Source of the DNA: Bacteroidales bacterium
GTDB lineage: Bacteria > Bacteroidota > Bacteroidia > Bacteroidales > VadinHA17
Reading direction: 5' to 3'
DNA: 64,000 bases
Assembly: GCA_017999895.1 (NCBI GenBank)
Contig: JAGNKY010000003.1
Span: 124,001 to 188,000, forward strand
A program made the translations under genes and the position numbers. The number at the start of each line of letters is the position of its first letter. Within the stretch, counting starts at the first letter, position 1. Positions 36,783 to 47,005 of the stretch are shown piece after piece. The notes beneath the pieces were generated by a model. It ran no database searches, was not told the origin of the DNA, and saw only the letters and a list, made by a program, of their open reading frames with translations.

Positions 36783-39281
36783 TTAAAATTGTTGTCCAAT
36801 AACAAAATGGAATTGCGATTTATTTGCATCGGGATTACCCGGGACAGGGTCAAATCCGTAACCCCAGTCGATTCCAAGAAGACCAAACATCGGGAGGTTG
36901 GCTCTGAGTCCTACACCTGCCGAACGATTCATCCTGAATGGGTTATATTCTTTAAGTTCATACCATGCTTTACCTGCTTCGAGGAAGGCAAGGCCATATA
37001 TAGTTGCCTGTTGATTAAGGGTAATAGGGTATCTTATCTCGAATGTTAGTTTCGAATAAACATTGCCTGAAGGAGAAGACTTTTTTGGGTCCAATGGAGT
37101 CAGTGAACCATTTGTATATCCACGCAATGCAATCACTTCACGGCCGTAAAAACTATAGCCTGTCATGCCATCGCCTCCTAAATAGAAATTTTCGAAAGGC
37201 GACGGACCTATATCTTTATTATAGAATCCAAGATATCCAAAAGCAAACTTTGTGTTAAGAACCAGTTTGTCATTTCTTGTAATTGGATAATAATAATCAG
37301 CTTTAAAAACCCATTTATGAAATTCTATCCATTTATATTTTACGTCGTCGGTTGCATCCTTGTAATTGATGTTGCTAAAGAGAGAATAAGGAGGAGTTAC
37401 CTGCAATGAGAGTGAGAAGCTCGAGCCACTTCGTGGATATATTAGATTAGGTGATGTAGAGAACCTCATTATTCGGGCAGAAACGCTAAAGAGGTTAGAA
37501 CTTCCATTTTCAAACAAAAAACGGTAAACATTGTAATTGTTCAAATCATATCTCTGGTAATTCAGTTCCCCGTACAATGAAAACCAGTCGTCTGGCCATT
37601 CAAGTCTCTTCCCCAGTCCTATTGAAGCTCCGTCAATTATCATTGACTGTCTTCCATCTTCACTTTTTTTCTGGCCATTTGTCATAACAGATCTATAAAA
37701 AGATATTGAAAATGTATTAGGTTTTTTCCCACCAAGCCAGGGCTCTATAAATGATACGTTATATGACTGATATACACGGCCGTTTGTTTGTGCCCTTATG
37801 CTCAATGACTGTCCGTCGCCTGATGGGTATGGTTTCCATTCGTTGAGATTGAAAAAGTTACGCATTGCAAAATTATTGAACCTTACTCCAACAGTACCTA
37901 CCAGCATACCTGCACCCCAACCTCCGGATATTTCGAACTGATCGTTTGCCCTTTCTTCAAGATTATATAATAGATCTACTGTTCCATTCATTGGATCGGG
38001 GATAGGTTGAGGATTTATTTTTTCGGGGTCAAAATGACCAAGAACTCCAATTTGCCTTACTGAACGTAAAATATTCTCCTTACTGAAAAGATCTCCCGGA
38101 AGAGTGTATAACTCTCTTCGTGCAACATGCTCATTGGTCCTGGTATTTCCATTTATAATTATATCATTCAGGTAAGCCTGGTCGCCTTCATATATTCTGA
38201 CTTCAATATCAACAGAATCTCCCACTACATTTACTTCAACAGGTGTCAGGTCTGAAAAAAGATATCCGTTATCGAGGTAAAGTGAGCTGACCGCATCTTC
38301 ATCCTGTTTAAGTCTTTTGTTGAGAAGAGTTTTATTGTAAACCGAACCTTTCTCTATGTTAAGAGCTCGGTCGAGTAATGATGTCGGATATATACTGTTT
38401 CCTACCCATTTGATATTTCTCAGAAAATATTGTTTCCCTTCGTCAACTTTGATAATAAGTCCTACACGATCAGGAGAAATCTGATAAAGTGAATCGGAAA
38501 GTATGGCGAAATCTTTAAATCCGTTATCATTATAAAATGTATAAATTTTTTCTTTATCTTCTGCAAATTTATCTGCAATATATTTCGAGGATCTGAAGAA
38601 ATTCAAATTCTTTTCCTTTGTGCCCTTCATTTTTCTTTTTAGCTTACTATCTTCAAAATGAACGTTTCCCATGAAATCTATATCTGCTATTTTAACCTTT
38701 TCATTCTTATTTATTTCAATTGTAAGTATCACATTATTAGGTCTGTCAGGATCATCTTTCTGTATAAATTTTACTGTTGTATTTAAGAATCCTTTCCCAA
38801 GGTAATGGTCTTTAATAGTCCTTTCAGTATTATTAAGTACAAAAGATGTTATTTGAGATCCGGCTGGAAGTTTTATTTTCTCAGTCAGGTCGTTAATTTC
38901 CGATTTCTTTACACCTGTTATTTTTAAAGTTGATAAACGTGGTCGTTCCTGAATAAAAATATCGAGGTAAACAGTATCGGACAATATTTTGGTTACAGAT
39001 ATTCTGATATCTGAAAATAGACCCTGATTCCAGAGATTTTTAGCTGCTCTTGTTATTTCCTCTCCGGGAATGGTTATTTCCTGACCCTGTTTAAGGCCGG
39101 ATATTCCTATAAGCGTATTATTATCAAGGTATTTAATGCCTGAAATTGTTATATCTCCAATAATATAATCCTCTATTCTCCGGTAATCATAAATTTCTGT
39201 AGTATCCTCCTGGGATATTACTTCGGCAGGTAACAAAAACAGAATAAATATCGAAACGATTCCGATAATCTTAATCTTCAT
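36783..39281 (-). CDS. bamA: Outer-membrane protein assembly factor BamA
   Basis: About 832 residues from the ATG at 39281 (MKIKII); ATGs at 39287 and 39350 are alternatives, the latter inside uppS. After a signal peptide come POTRA repeats (IGDITISGIKYLDN, LKITGVKKSEIND, IADIDFMGNVHF, LRNIKWVGNSIY, LNDIIINGNTRTNEH), then the Omp85 barrel with GWGAGMLVGTVGVRFNNF and ending FHFVIGQQF. It folds and inserts outer-membrane barrels. Confidence 0.95.
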   Translation of the reverse strand: MKIKIIGIVSIFILFLLPAEVISQEDTTEIYDYRRIEDYIIGDITISGIKYLDNNTLIGISGLKQGQEITIPGEEITRAAKNLWNQGLFSDIRISVTKILSDTVYLDIFIQERPRLSTLKITGVKKSEINDLTEKIKLPAGSQITSFVLNNTERTIKDHYLGKGFLNTTVKFIQKDDPDRPNNVILTIEINKNEKVKIADIDFMGNVHFEDSKLKRKMKGTKEKNLNFFRSSKYIADKFAEDKEKIYTFYNDNGFKDFAILSDSLYQISPDRVGLIIKVDEGKQYFLRNIKWVGNSIYPTSLLDRALNIEKGSVYNKTLLNKRLKQDEDAVSSLYLDNGYLFSDLTPVEVNVVGDSVDIEVRIYEGDQAYLNDIIINGNTRTNEHVARRELYTLPGDLFSKENILRSVRQIGVLGHFDPEKINPQPIPDPMNGTVDLLYNLEERANDQFEISGGWGAGMLVGTVGVRFNNFAMRNFFNLNEWKPYPSGDGQSLSIRAQTNGRVYQSYNVSFIEPWLGGKKPNTFSISFYRSVMTNGQKKSEDGRQSMIIDGASIGLGKRLEWPDDWFSLYGELNYQRYDLNNYNVYRFLFENGSSNLFSVSARIMRFSTSPNLIYPRSGSSFSLSLQVTPPYSLFSNINYKDATDDVKYKWIEFHKWVFKADYYYPITRNDKLVLNTKFAFGYLGFYNKDIGPSPFENFYLGGDGMTGYSFYGREVIALRGYTNGSLTPLDPKKSSPSGNVYSKLTFEIRYPITLNQQATIYGLAFLEAGKAWYELKEYNPFRMNRSAGVGLRANLPMFGLLGIDWGYGFDPVPGNPDANKSQFHFVIGQQF

Positions 39282-39291
39282 AATCATTATT

Positions 39292-40035
39292 CTATTCCAG
39301 AATTTGTTCACTTGTTTTTCCAAATCTTCTTTCACGTTTCTGGTAATCAATTATAGCTTCGTAAAAATTTTCTCTGCGAAAATCAGGCCAAAGAATATCG
39401 GTAAAATATAATTCAGTATATGCAATCTGCCAGAGAAGAAAATTACTTATTCTCATCTCCCCGCTTGTACGTATTAATAGTTCGGGGTCAGGGATTCCGG
39501 CAGTGGCCAGATAATTTCCAAAAATAGTTTCATCGTTGGCTGACGGGTCAATTATTCCATTCATTAGATCGGCAGCAAATTTCTTTGCAGCCTGAAAAAT
39601 TTCCCATCTTGAACTATAACTCAATGCAACAATAAGTGTAAGCCCATCGGCTTTTGATGTAATATCAATTGTATTGAGTAGCTTTGCTCTTATATTGGAT
39701 CCTAGTTGCTGAATATCTCCTATAACAAGGAGTTTTATATTGTTTTTAGTCAGCGTTTCTGTCTCGTTATTAAGAGATTCGATCATAAGATTCATCAGTG
39801 CGACGACTTCGGAATCAGGTCTGCTCCAGTTTTCTTTTGAAAAAGCATACAGGGTGAGATATTTCAATTTTAATTCGGCTGCACACTTAATTATTTCTCT
39901 CACAACTTTAACGCCTTCCTGATGCCCCATATTCCTTTCAAGGCCGTGCTTACGTGCCCATCTGCCGTTGCCATCCATTATAATAGCAACATGTTGCGGC
40001 ATCTTATCGGTATCTATTTGCTCCAAAAGAGTCAT
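39292..40035 (-). CDS. uppS: Undecaprenyl diphosphate synthase (isoprenyl transferase)
   Basis: 247 residues. The active site is in HVAIIMDGNGRWARKHG, followed by GHQEGVKVVREI, LTLYAFSKENWSRP and LIRTSGEMRISNFLLWQIAYTE. It makes the carrier lipid of peptidoglycan and O-antigen synthesis. It sits right before bamA in the same direction. Confidence 0.95.
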   Translation of the reverse strand: MTLLEQIDTDKMPQHVAIIMDGNGRWARKHGLERNMGHQEGVKVVREIIKCAAELKLKYLTLYAFSKENWSRPDSEVVALMNLMIESLNNETETLTKNNIKLLVIGDIQQLGSNIRAKLLNTIDITSKADGLTLIVALSYSSRWEIFQAAKKFAADLMNGIIDPSANDETIFGNYLATAGIPDPELLIRTSGEMRISNFLLWQIAYTELYFTDILWPDFRRENFYEAIIDYQKRERRFGKTSEQILE

Positions 40036-40038
40036 CGG

Positions 40039-40731
40039 TCAGCGTTTCTTTTTCTTTCCTGATTTAACATCATTGTAAACGGGACATCCTGCCAGCTTGT
40101 TGTATATTTTCCATGTAAACGAAATTCCGGTATATGAGTACCAGTCGTTATTATGAATCCAGCCGTGTTCATCCGGGTCAACAAAGTCAGTTAAGCCGTC
40201 AAAATTATCATAAAAAGTTTTACGAAAACCATATTCCGCTTCAAGACCAAGATTATTATAAATATTCAGTTTTATACCAAATGAGAACGGGAATACCGGC
40301 GTATAGGTAAAATCGATAGTATTTATGAAAACAAATCCTGCTCCTGCTGCCAGATATGGTGTTGATTTCCATCTCTTACCCTGTGTATGATAAGGGAAAA
40401 AATTAAATTCGAATACAGTGCTCCATTCTCCAATTGTACCTGAAAATGAGTTTGCTCTTGACTGTTGAAAAGAGTTATTAAAATCAAGGTCATTTCCTTC
40501 AATACCTCCGAAAAGAAAGTTTATTCTGAATGCTTCTCTGGGGTTTAGATTATACCTGTAAAATAAACCTGCTGCAGGCTGAATGGAATAGAGGAGTTTC
40601 CCGGGATTGATATCTCCGATATATGAAGTAACTCCACCTGTTGCTCCGTAATCGGCATTACGCTGTGCATTGATGCCTGTATATATTGAAGCAACTAAAA
40701 AAAATAGAATAACTTTTTTCATTAACATCAA
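40039..40731 (-). CDS. DUF6089 family outer-membrane protein
   Basis: 230 residues (the start may be the fourth codon, MKKVIL at 40722). A signal peptide ends near GINAQ, then GATGGVTSYIGDINPGK, YRYNLNPREAFRINFLFG and WSTVFEFNFFPY, the pattern of DUF6089 barrels. Such genes lie regularly beside uppS-bamA in Bacteroidota and are thought to be envelope proteins; the function is unknown. Confidence 0.82.
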   Translation of the reverse strand: MMLMKKVILFFLVASIYTGINAQRNADYGATGGVTSYIGDINPGKLLYSIQPAAGLFYRYNLNPREAFRINFLFGGIEGNDLDFNNSFQQSRANSFSGTIGEWSTVFEFNFFPYHTQGKRWKSTPYLAAGAGFVFINTIDFTYTPVFPFSFGIKLNIYNNLGLEAEYGFRKTFYDNFDGLTDFVDPDEHGWIHNNDWYSYTGISFTWKIYNKLAGCPVYNDVKSGKKKKR

Positions 40732-40738
40732 TCCCTGT

Positions 40739-41500
40739 TCAGAATTTTCGGCTGCTTAAGAATAAAGGAATTCCACTACTGTTTGTCGGAATTTTATAAG
40801 TAAGAGTGAAGTTAAAAAAATAATATATATCATTTGAACGTGAATAGATTGAAGTATATCCGTCAAGATAATCGGAAAAGGCATACCTTCCTCCAAGCTC
40901 AAGACCTATATTATAATCGGGCATAATAAGTAAATTAACTCCCAGACCAACGGGAATAATTGCGGTTAAACCACCATCCTTCATTCCTTTTGATACAAGT
41001 TCATCGTTCCCTTTCACACTATAAGATAGTGCACCTACTCCGGTAAATGCATAAACATCAAGTGAAGAAATTATGCTGTTGAATCTTGTTTTTCTTCCTC
41101 GAGAGAATAGATAACTATTTTCTCTCTGGCTTTTTATAAAATAATATTCTCCTGTAAGTGCTGGTTCAAAGATAGTCGAAGTAGCTTCCATTTCTCTATT
41201 TTCATTCGATCCTCTTTTATCAGTGGCATGTAAAGTTCCGATAGAAAATCCAAGCTTCACACTGAGGTTCTGAAGAATTCTGTATTTAAGTCCGGCATTG
41301 ACATTAAAACGTGTTTGATGAAAACTGAAGTCCTTTATTCCAAGAACGTTTTCCTTAGGGGAGTAACCTCCAATATCGCCAAAAAACTGAGTTGTACCGA
41401 GGCCTGCAACAGCTTCACATCTTTTTCTTTCCCAGAGTTGTCCGGCAACAAATTGCGGTATGAAACCAAAAATTAAAACCAAAAGGAATAATTTTTTCAT
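40739..41500 (-). CDS. Outer-membrane beta-barrel protein, related to DUF6089
   Basis: 253 residues with signal peptide to FVAGQ. The segment GLGTTQFFGDIGGYSP and later strands (LKYRILQNLSVKLGFSIGT) resemble the neighbouring DUF6089 protein, so it is likely a diverged paralogue. It is 7 bases upstream of that gene. No function known. Confidence 0.75.
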   Translation of the reverse strand: MKKLFLLVLIFGFIPQFVAGQLWERKRCEAVAGLGTTQFFGDIGGYSPKENVLGIKDFSFHQTRFNVNAGLKYRILQNLSVKLGFSIGTLHATDKRGSNENREMEATSTIFEPALTGEYYFIKSQRENSYLFSRGRKTRFNSIISSLDVYAFTGVGALSYSVKGNDELVSKGMKDGGLTAIIPVGLGVNLLIMPDYNIGLELGGRYAFSDYLDGYTSIYSRSNDIYYFFNFTLTYKIPTNSSGIPLFLSSRKF

Positions 41501-41671
41501 GTAAAAATTATATATTTATTTACAGGAACTCCAATGTCAATAATATTATCTTAATTATTTTCAGTATATAAAAAATGAGATGTATTTACCAACTGATTTA
41601 TTTGTTAAATTTTTCTTATACAAATATAATAATCTATAGTTTATTAACGGATAAAACTATATAGAATTGTA

Positions 41672-42550
41672 TCAGTTTCTTTTATCGGCTCCCCACATAA
41701 GCTTATCTCTTAAGGTACTATAAAAATCATGTCCTTTCAGCATTACAGTTTTAAGTTTTGTATCTGATTTTTTTATCTGGATTTGCTGGCCGGAAAGGAG
41801 TTTTTCAACTCTAAAATCACATGTTGCCAGATATTCATTGTTTCTACTTTCAACAAACATTCTTAGTTTACTATGGCCTGGAAGTACTATTGGCCTTACC
41901 GTCAGATTATGTGCCGAAAGAGGTGAAATGATAATACTTTCATCGCCCGGAGGCAGAATAGGTCCGCCCGCACTCAGGTTATAAGCAGTGGAACCTGTTG
42001 CTGTTGAAACAATAAGTCCATCGGCCCAGTAAGTATTAAGGTATACCTCATCAACAAATACTGTTATAGTTATCATATTAAGTCCCGACTTTTGAATTGT
42101 AACCTCATTGAGTGCCACAGGATCGTAACCTCCAAATTTGCCAGCAGGTTCATTTATTTCAAGAAGTGATCTTTCTACTATATCAAAGTCATTATTATAA
42201 AGCATCTCCAGTGCCTGGCATACTTCATCTTCGGAAATGTTTGCAAGGAATCCGAGCCTGCCGGTATTAATCCCTGCTACCGGAACCTGTAAATCTTTAA
42301 CCATCGTCATAGTTTCAAGAAATGTCCCATCTCCACCAATACTCATGATCAGTTCAGGCTTTTCTGAAAGGTCTGCAGGACTCAGAAATTTCTCAATCGA
42401 ACCTTTTTCTCCAATATCATTTAACTGACCTGCCCTATCATAAAAATAAATCTTGATCGCTTTCCCTGAAAACCCCCTGATAATATTATTAATAACTTTT
42501 TTTGTCCGTTCATTAATTTCAGAACTGAATATTGCCACGCTTTTTAGCAT
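41672..42550 (-). CDS. nadK: NAD kinase
   Basis: 292 residues with MSIGGDGTFLETM, GINTGRLGFLANI, LNEVTIQKSGLNMI, DGLIVSTATGSTAYNLSAGGPI and PLSAHNLTVRPIVLP. It phosphorylates NAD to NADP. It lies 12 bases behind the CBS gene and a gap of 171 bases separates it from the outer-membrane genes. Confidence 0.95.
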   Translation of the reverse strand: MLKSVAIFSSEINERTKKVINNIIRGFSGKAIKIYFYDRAGQLNDIGEKGSIEKFLSPADLSEKPELIMSIGGDGTFLETMTMVKDLQVPVAGINTGRLGFLANISEDEVCQALEMLYNNDFDIVERSLLEINEPAGKFGGYDPVALNEVTIQKSGLNMITITVFVDEVYLNTYWADGLIVSTATGSTAYNLSAGGPILPPGDESIIISPLSAHNLTVRPIVLPGHSKLRMFVESRNNEYLATCDFRVEKLLSGQQIQIKKSDTKLKTVMLKGHDFYSTLRDKLMWGADKRN

Positions 42551-42562
42551 TTTCCTATATTA

Positions 42563-43228
42563 TCAGATATTCATATATTTTATCAACATATCGAGCCTTT
42601 CCGAATAGAACCTGTCAAGTGTATCGTCTTCTGAAATCCATTTTTTAATATTATATCCATATCTCTCAAAGGTTTTAATTACTGAAGCCAGATCGTTTGA
42701 ATTAAGCTTCAGTGTTACTTCGAGTTTAGTTGATTCCGGAGGCGAGGTAATAAACATGCTGAGAACTTTCAAGTTATTCCCTTCGGCAATTTGCGCAATC
42801 TGGGAAAGAGAATAATCTCTTTCGAGCAATTCAAGTACTATAATACCCCCTGGTTGATCCAATGATAAAAACTTCGCTACATTCATAATCAGATTATTCA
42901 CTGTTATGACGCCCTTGTAATGACCTTTCTCGTCGAGAACAGGAATAACACTGAGTTTAAGTTTTGATGCAAGCGCTATTACTTCAAAAATATGTTGATC
43001 GGCTTTAACATAAGGTTTAAAAAGTGTAAGTTGTTGTTTACCTATCGGCTTATCAGGCTGACTCATATCAAGTATGTTTGCATCGGATATGAGACCAAGA
43101 AAATCCTGATTATTGACAACAGGGAGCTGAGATATCTTATAGGCTTCCATCAAGTTGAGAGCGGTCTGCCCTGTATCGGATGTCTTTAATGGTGGTATCG
43201 TTTCAGATATAAGATCTTTTGCCTGCAT
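42563..43228 (-). CDS. Protein with two CBS domains
   Basis: 221 residues. A pair of CBS domains fills residues 1-125 (ISETIPPLKTSDTGQTAL, LPVVNNQDFLGLISD, LSVIPVLDEKGHYKGVIT). The C-terminal part (IIVLELLERDYSLSQIAQIAEGNN) looks like an ACT-type regulatory domain. Such proteins bind adenine nucleotides; pairing with nadK suggests a regulatory part in cofactor metabolism, an inference. Confidence 0.85.
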   Translation of the reverse strand: MQAKDLISETIPPLKTSDTGQTALNLMEAYKISQLPVVNNQDFLGLISDANILDMSQPDKPIGKQQLTLFKPYVKADQHIFEVIALASKLKLSVIPVLDEKGHYKGVITVNNLIMNVAKFLSLDQPGGIIVLELLERDYSLSQIAQIAEGNNLKVLSMFITSPPESTKLEVTLKLNSNDLASVIKTFERYGYNIKKWISEDDTLDRFYSERLDMLIKYMNI

Positions 43229-43290
43229 ATATTATTTTCTTAAATAATTGTTTTTAATTTAAATATAGCGAAAAAAATTGATAGTTATTA

Positions 43291-43298
43291 TATTTTTG
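43291..43298 (+). promoter_or_regulatory. -7 box TATTTTTG before pdxJ
   Basis: A perfect TAnnTTTG box, 25 bases before the pdxJ ATG at 43324. No upstream TTG at normal distance. Confidence 0.45.
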
Positions 43299-43323
43299 TT
43301 AATTAATTATAAGTAAACCTTTG

Positions 43324-44049
43324 ATGACAAAATTAAGTGTAAATATTAATAAAATAGCAACTCTTCGCAATGCAAGGGGAGGAAATATTCCTGATGTTAG
43401 ACTTGCCGCAATCAATTGTCAGAAATTTGGTGCTGACGGGATAACAGTTCACCCTCGCCCCGATGAAAGGCATATTCGATATTCGGATGTATTTGAGATT
43501 AAGCCTATAATTACTACCGAATTCAACATAGAAGGGTATCCCTCCGAAAGATTCATCAACCTTGTTTTATCAGTGAAACCTGATCAGGTTACACTTGTCC
43601 CCGATTCACCGGATGCCATTACTTCAAACGCCGGCTGGGATACTAAAAAACACTTTTCATTTCTAAAGAATATTGTTTCTGTTTTTAAGGATGCCAGCAT
43701 AAGAATATCGATATTTGTTGGAACTGACCCTGAAGATATAGAATATGCCGCACTTGCAGGTGCAGACAGAGTTGAGTTATATACCGAACCTTACGCAAGA
43801 ATTTACTTGTCGGACAAACAAAAAGCAGTAGAACCATACATCGCGGCATCAAAAAAAGCAAAAGAATCAGGACTCGGTATAAATGCCGGACACGACCTTA
43901 ATCTGCAAAATTTGAGATACCTTTCAGAAAAAATCCCATATCTCGATGAAGTCTCAATAGGCCATGCACTTATTTCTGATGCTCTCTACCTGGGACTTGA
44001 AAATACGATTCAAATGTACAAAAGGCAATTAACCTGCTCAACCTTATAA
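43324..44049 (+). CDS. pdxJ: Pyridoxine 5'-phosphate synthase
   Basis: 241 residues from the ATG at 43324 (a TTG immediately before is in frame but not preferred). Landmarks: [76 protein letters not shown]. It joins 3-amino-2-oxopropyl phosphate and deoxyxylulose phosphate in the DXP-dependent route to vitamin B6. Confidence 0.95.
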   Translation: MTKLSVNINKIATLRNARGGNIPDVRLAAINCQKFGADGITVHPRPDERHIRYSDVFEIKPIITTEFNIEGYPSERFINLVLSVKPDQVTLVPDSPDAITSNAGWDTKKHFSFLKNIVSVFKDASIRISIFVGTDPEDIEYAALAGADRVELYTEPYARIYLSDKQKAVEPYIAASKKAKESGLGINAGHDLNLQNLRYLSEKIPYLDEVSIGHALISDALYLGLENTIQMYKRQLTCSTL

Positions 44050-44055
44050 ATAACT

Positions 44056-44778
44056 TCAGAACACAGTTATAGATTCTATTTTATCAAGGCTTATCGCTGA
44101 TGTATTCATAAATCTCAAAAGTATTTGCGCAACACAAATAACATCTTTCTCGCAATATTTTACTATTCGCTTAATATCGTGTTCTTTCCAGTAAACATCG
44201 GACACCATGCTTCCGTCAATATCATCTTTTGATGAGTCAATGCCCAGTATAGCCGAAAGAGTTTCAAGAGAAGTATAGTTTTTATGGTCTCCAAATTTCC
44301 AGAGTTCCATTGTATCGAGTAATTTCACTTCCCATGGTTTTTTACCCGCATTATCAAGTATGTTGGGTATAGAGAGGGAATTGACTATCATCCTGCGGGC
44401 AATATATGGATAATCGAATTCCTTTCCATTATGGGCGCATAGAACAGCATCCCTGCTCGATGAAGTTTTTTTAAGCATAGAGGAAAATTCTGAAAGAATA
44501 GTTTTTTCATCATCGCCAAAGAATGATTTCAGTCTGAAGCCAAAAGGCTCCTTCTCTTTTACAAAACCTGCGGAAATACAAATTATTTTCCCGAATTCAG
44601 CGTAAATTCCTGCCCTCTGATACACTTCCGAGGCACTTTGAGATACTTCTCTGAAAGAAGCTGATTTTTTATCCCACAGCGACTGCATTAAAGGGCTTAA
44701 CTCTTCGTACGAAGCGGCGGAAGGCACTGTTTCAATATCAAGAAACAGAATGTTCTCGAGTTTTAAATCTTCAAACAT
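44056..44778 (-). CDS. Predicted 3'-5' exonuclease, DEDD superfamily
   Basis: 240 residues. Exo I is ILFLDIETVPS (Asp and Glu), exo II lies in AVLCAHNGKEFDYPYIARRM, and exo III in IVKYCEKDVICVAQILLRF. It matches the DNA polymerase B-type exonuclease-like family (PF10108), which has no polymerase part. It probably acts in nucleic acid turnover or repair. It converges on pdxJ with a 6-base gap. Confidence 0.85.
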   Translation of the reverse strand: MFEDLKLENILFLDIETVPSAASYEELSPLMQSLWDKKSASFREVSQSASEVYQRAGIYAEFGKIICISAGFVKEKEPFGFRLKSFFGDDEKTILSEFSSMLKKTSSSRDAVLCAHNGKEFDYPYIARRMIVNSLSIPNILDNAGKKPWEVKLLDTMELWKFGDHKNYTSLETLSAILGIDSSKDDIDGSMVSDVYWKEHDIKRIVKYCEKDVICVAQILLRFMNTSAISLDKIESITVF

Positions 44779-45198
44779 AACTATATGATAGTTTATTATT
44801 AAACACGGTATATTTCCATTAAAACAGGTAATTGAGATTCAATATTATTTTCTTTTCCTATTGATAATTTATTCTATAATCCCATTTTGTCCCTGACGTC
44901 GCTAACATTGATTGCCTCAAACAAGACCCAAACTGTTTCAATAATAATCATATTTTCTTATTTTTGTATTGCTTTTCTTTTCACACGTTAAAATTATAAA
45001 TAAATCAGGTTGAAACGATATAATAAATTAGAATTGTCTAATAAAATTTGGAAACCTAAAAAAGTAATATTGATTTCATTTCTTAAAACTTCGAACTCAA
45101 ACTTTGAATTCCTTGAACCATTGCTAAGCGAGGAAGGTAGTGAATAAGTTATTGAAAGGTTATGAAAGCGGGTTTCCTGTTATTATTCATAAGAGAAA
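44779..45198. other. Intergenic region before manA; possible tiny reading frame
   Basis: Divergent region of 420 bases. A 45-codon frame runs from TTG 45010 to TAA 45147 (product with KPKKVILISFLKTSNSNFEF, no match known to me); it lacks a convincing start and is not called as a gene. No terminator or clear promoter was recognised. Confidence 0.35.
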
Positions 45199-46209
45199 AT
45201 GAATGAATTATATCCTATTAAGTTCGAACCTATTCTTAAGGAGAAGATATGGGGGGGTAAATCTCTGGTAACAAATTACGGTAAAAAAGCCGGTAATCAT
45301 GGGCTTATAGGTGAAAGCTGGGAAATATCGGCCGTATCCGACAATCTTTCGGTGGTTGCAAATGGTTTTCTCAAAGGCAATAATATAGAAGAAATAATTG
45401 AAGTTTATATGGGCGATATAACGGGGGAAAAGGTTTTTGAGAAATTCGGAATAGAATTCCCATTGCTTATCAAGTTAATAGAAGCTTCTTCGAATTTATC
45501 AGTGCAGGTTCACCCTGATAATAATATTGCAAGGGAGAAACATAATGCATGGGGGAAGACGGAAATGTGGTATATTCTTGAGGCAAAACCTGGTTCACGG
45601 ATTTATTCTGGCTTCAAAGAGCCAATCAACGAAGAAATATTCAGAAAGGCTCTGAACAACGGAAAATTACCGGAGTTGCTAAATATAGAATACCCCAGAC
45701 CTGGAGATGCATTTTTCACTCCGGCGGGCCGCATTCACGCTATAGGAGGAGGTATCACACTGGTCGAAATTCAGCAGACTTCCGATATAACTTACAGAAT
45801 TTTCGACTGGAATAGAAATGATAATAATATGAAACCAAGGGAATTACATATAGAACTTGCTGCAGAATCACTTGATTACAACGCCTGCGGCAATGCATTA
45901 ATAAGAAAAGAACCTGTTGCCGACAAAACTGTAAATATTGTTGAATCAGAATATTTTGTAACAAATATTATATATCTGAAGTCATCATTGAAAAAAGATT
46001 ATACTTTCATCGATTCTTTTGTGATTTATATCTGTGTGGAAGGCAGATTCAATATTTATTGGGATAAAGGTATTGAAACGGCAGTTAAAGGTGAGACTAT
46101 CTTACTTCCGGCTGCAATTACGGAAGTGATTCTTGAAGCAATGCCGGAGGCAAAAATTCTGGAAGTTTTTATTAAGTCTAATATAAAAAATAAACATAAT
46201 ATATCATGA
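45199..46209 (+). CDS. manA: Mannose-6-phosphate isomerase
   Basis: 336 residues, cupin-type isomerase. It starts with PIKFEPILKEKIWGGKSL. Metal-site residues are in VQVHPDNN, TEMWYILEAKPG and AGRIHAIGGGITLVEIQQTSD. It converts fructose 6-phosphate and mannose 6-phosphate, feeding GDP-sugars for surface polysaccharides. Its stop overlaps the next gene by four bases. Confidence 0.93.
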   Translation: MNELYPIKFEPILKEKIWGGKSLVTNYGKKAGNHGLIGESWEISAVSDNLSVVANGFLKGNNIEEIIEVYMGDITGEKVFEKFGIEFPLLIKLIEASSNLSVQVHPDNNIAREKHNAWGKTEMWYILEAKPGSRIYSGFKEPINEEIFRKALNNGKLPELLNIEYPRPGDAFFTPAGRIHAIGGGITLVEIQQTSDITYRIFDWNRNDNNMKPRELHIELAAESLDYNACGNALIRKEPVADKTVNIVESEYFVTNIIYLKSSLKKDYTFIDSFVIYICVEGRFNIYWDKGIETAVKGETILLPAAITEVILEAMPEAKILEVFIKSNIKNKHNIS

Positions 46210-46964
46210 AAAAAACTATTATCTTTTTATTCGCCTTTGTACCTCTGATATATTTTTCAGGGTGTCATGGCAAAAGCAAGCAAAAAGCCAATGAAGTCGA
46301 CACGACAGAAGTGTCTTTTGTACCCGACACAATCAAAAAATTGTACAGCGGTAATATGCTCACGTCAGAAATTACATTCAGAAATGGAGTGAGACATGGT
46401 TTAATGAAAACTTATTATCCTTCAGGGAAATTACGTCAGACTTTCTGGTATGAAAACGGTTTGAGAGAAGATACTGCGGTATGGTATTATGAGGATGGAA
46501 AAGTATTCCGCAAAACCCCTTACAGAAGAGACACCATACATGGGACACAGATTCAATATTATAAATCGGGCAGGGTAAAGGCAAAACTTGAATTTGAAAA
46601 GGGCTTAAGAAAACCTTATCTTGAAGAGTTCAATAGTGACGGCACTCCAATAAAAGATTATCCTGAGGTTGTAATTGAAACTATAGATAATTACAAAACC
46701 GATGGAACTTATACAATCAAACTAAGTCTGAACAAGAAAGATGTCAAAGTTAATTTCTACAGGGGTGGATATGTAAACGGACTATTTGACCCTCAGAAGG
46801 TTACAAAAATTAATGATTCGGAATATACTGGAATAATCCGACTAAAAAAAACAGGTACCCAGCAACCTGATTATGTTGAAATTATCGCAGAAATTTCAAC
46901 GCCCATGGGAAACAAACTACTTGTAAACAAGAAGATCAACCTGCCATACAATGATCTGAAATAA
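46206..46964 (+). CDS. YwqK/MORN-type lipoprotein
   Basis: 252 residues with lipobox LIYFSGC (Cys near residue 20). MORN-like repeats follow: MLTSEITFRNGVRHGLMKTYYPSGKLRQTF, ENGLREDTAVWYYEDGKVF, RRDTIHGTQIQYYKSGRVKAKLEF (landmarks GVRHGLMKTYYPSGK, IHGTQIQYYKSGR). Databases often label this family an antitoxin, but no toxin gene is near. It overlaps manA by four bases; its role on the envelope is unknown. Confidence 0.85.
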   Translation: MKKTIIFLFAFVPLIYFSGCHGKSKQKANEVDTTEVSFVPDTIKKLYSGNMLTSEITFRNGVRHGLMKTYYPSGKLRQTFWYENGLREDTAVWYYEDGKVFRKTPYRRDTIHGTQIQYYKSGRVKAKLEFEKGLRKPYLEEFNSDGTPIKDYPEVVIETIDNYKTDGTYTIKLSLNKKDVKVNFYRGGYVNGLFDPQKVTKINDSEYTGIIRLKKTGTQQPDYVEIIAEISTPMGNKLLVNKKINLPYNDLK

Positions 46965-47005
46965 GGGTATTAAAGTTGAACTTATAGATAAATATTTTCA
47001 ACATA

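Noticed and set aside
46206..46964. Toxin-antitoxin system
   Set aside because: The YwqK family is often labelled antitoxin, but this is a lipoprotein with MORN-like repeats and there is no toxin gene.
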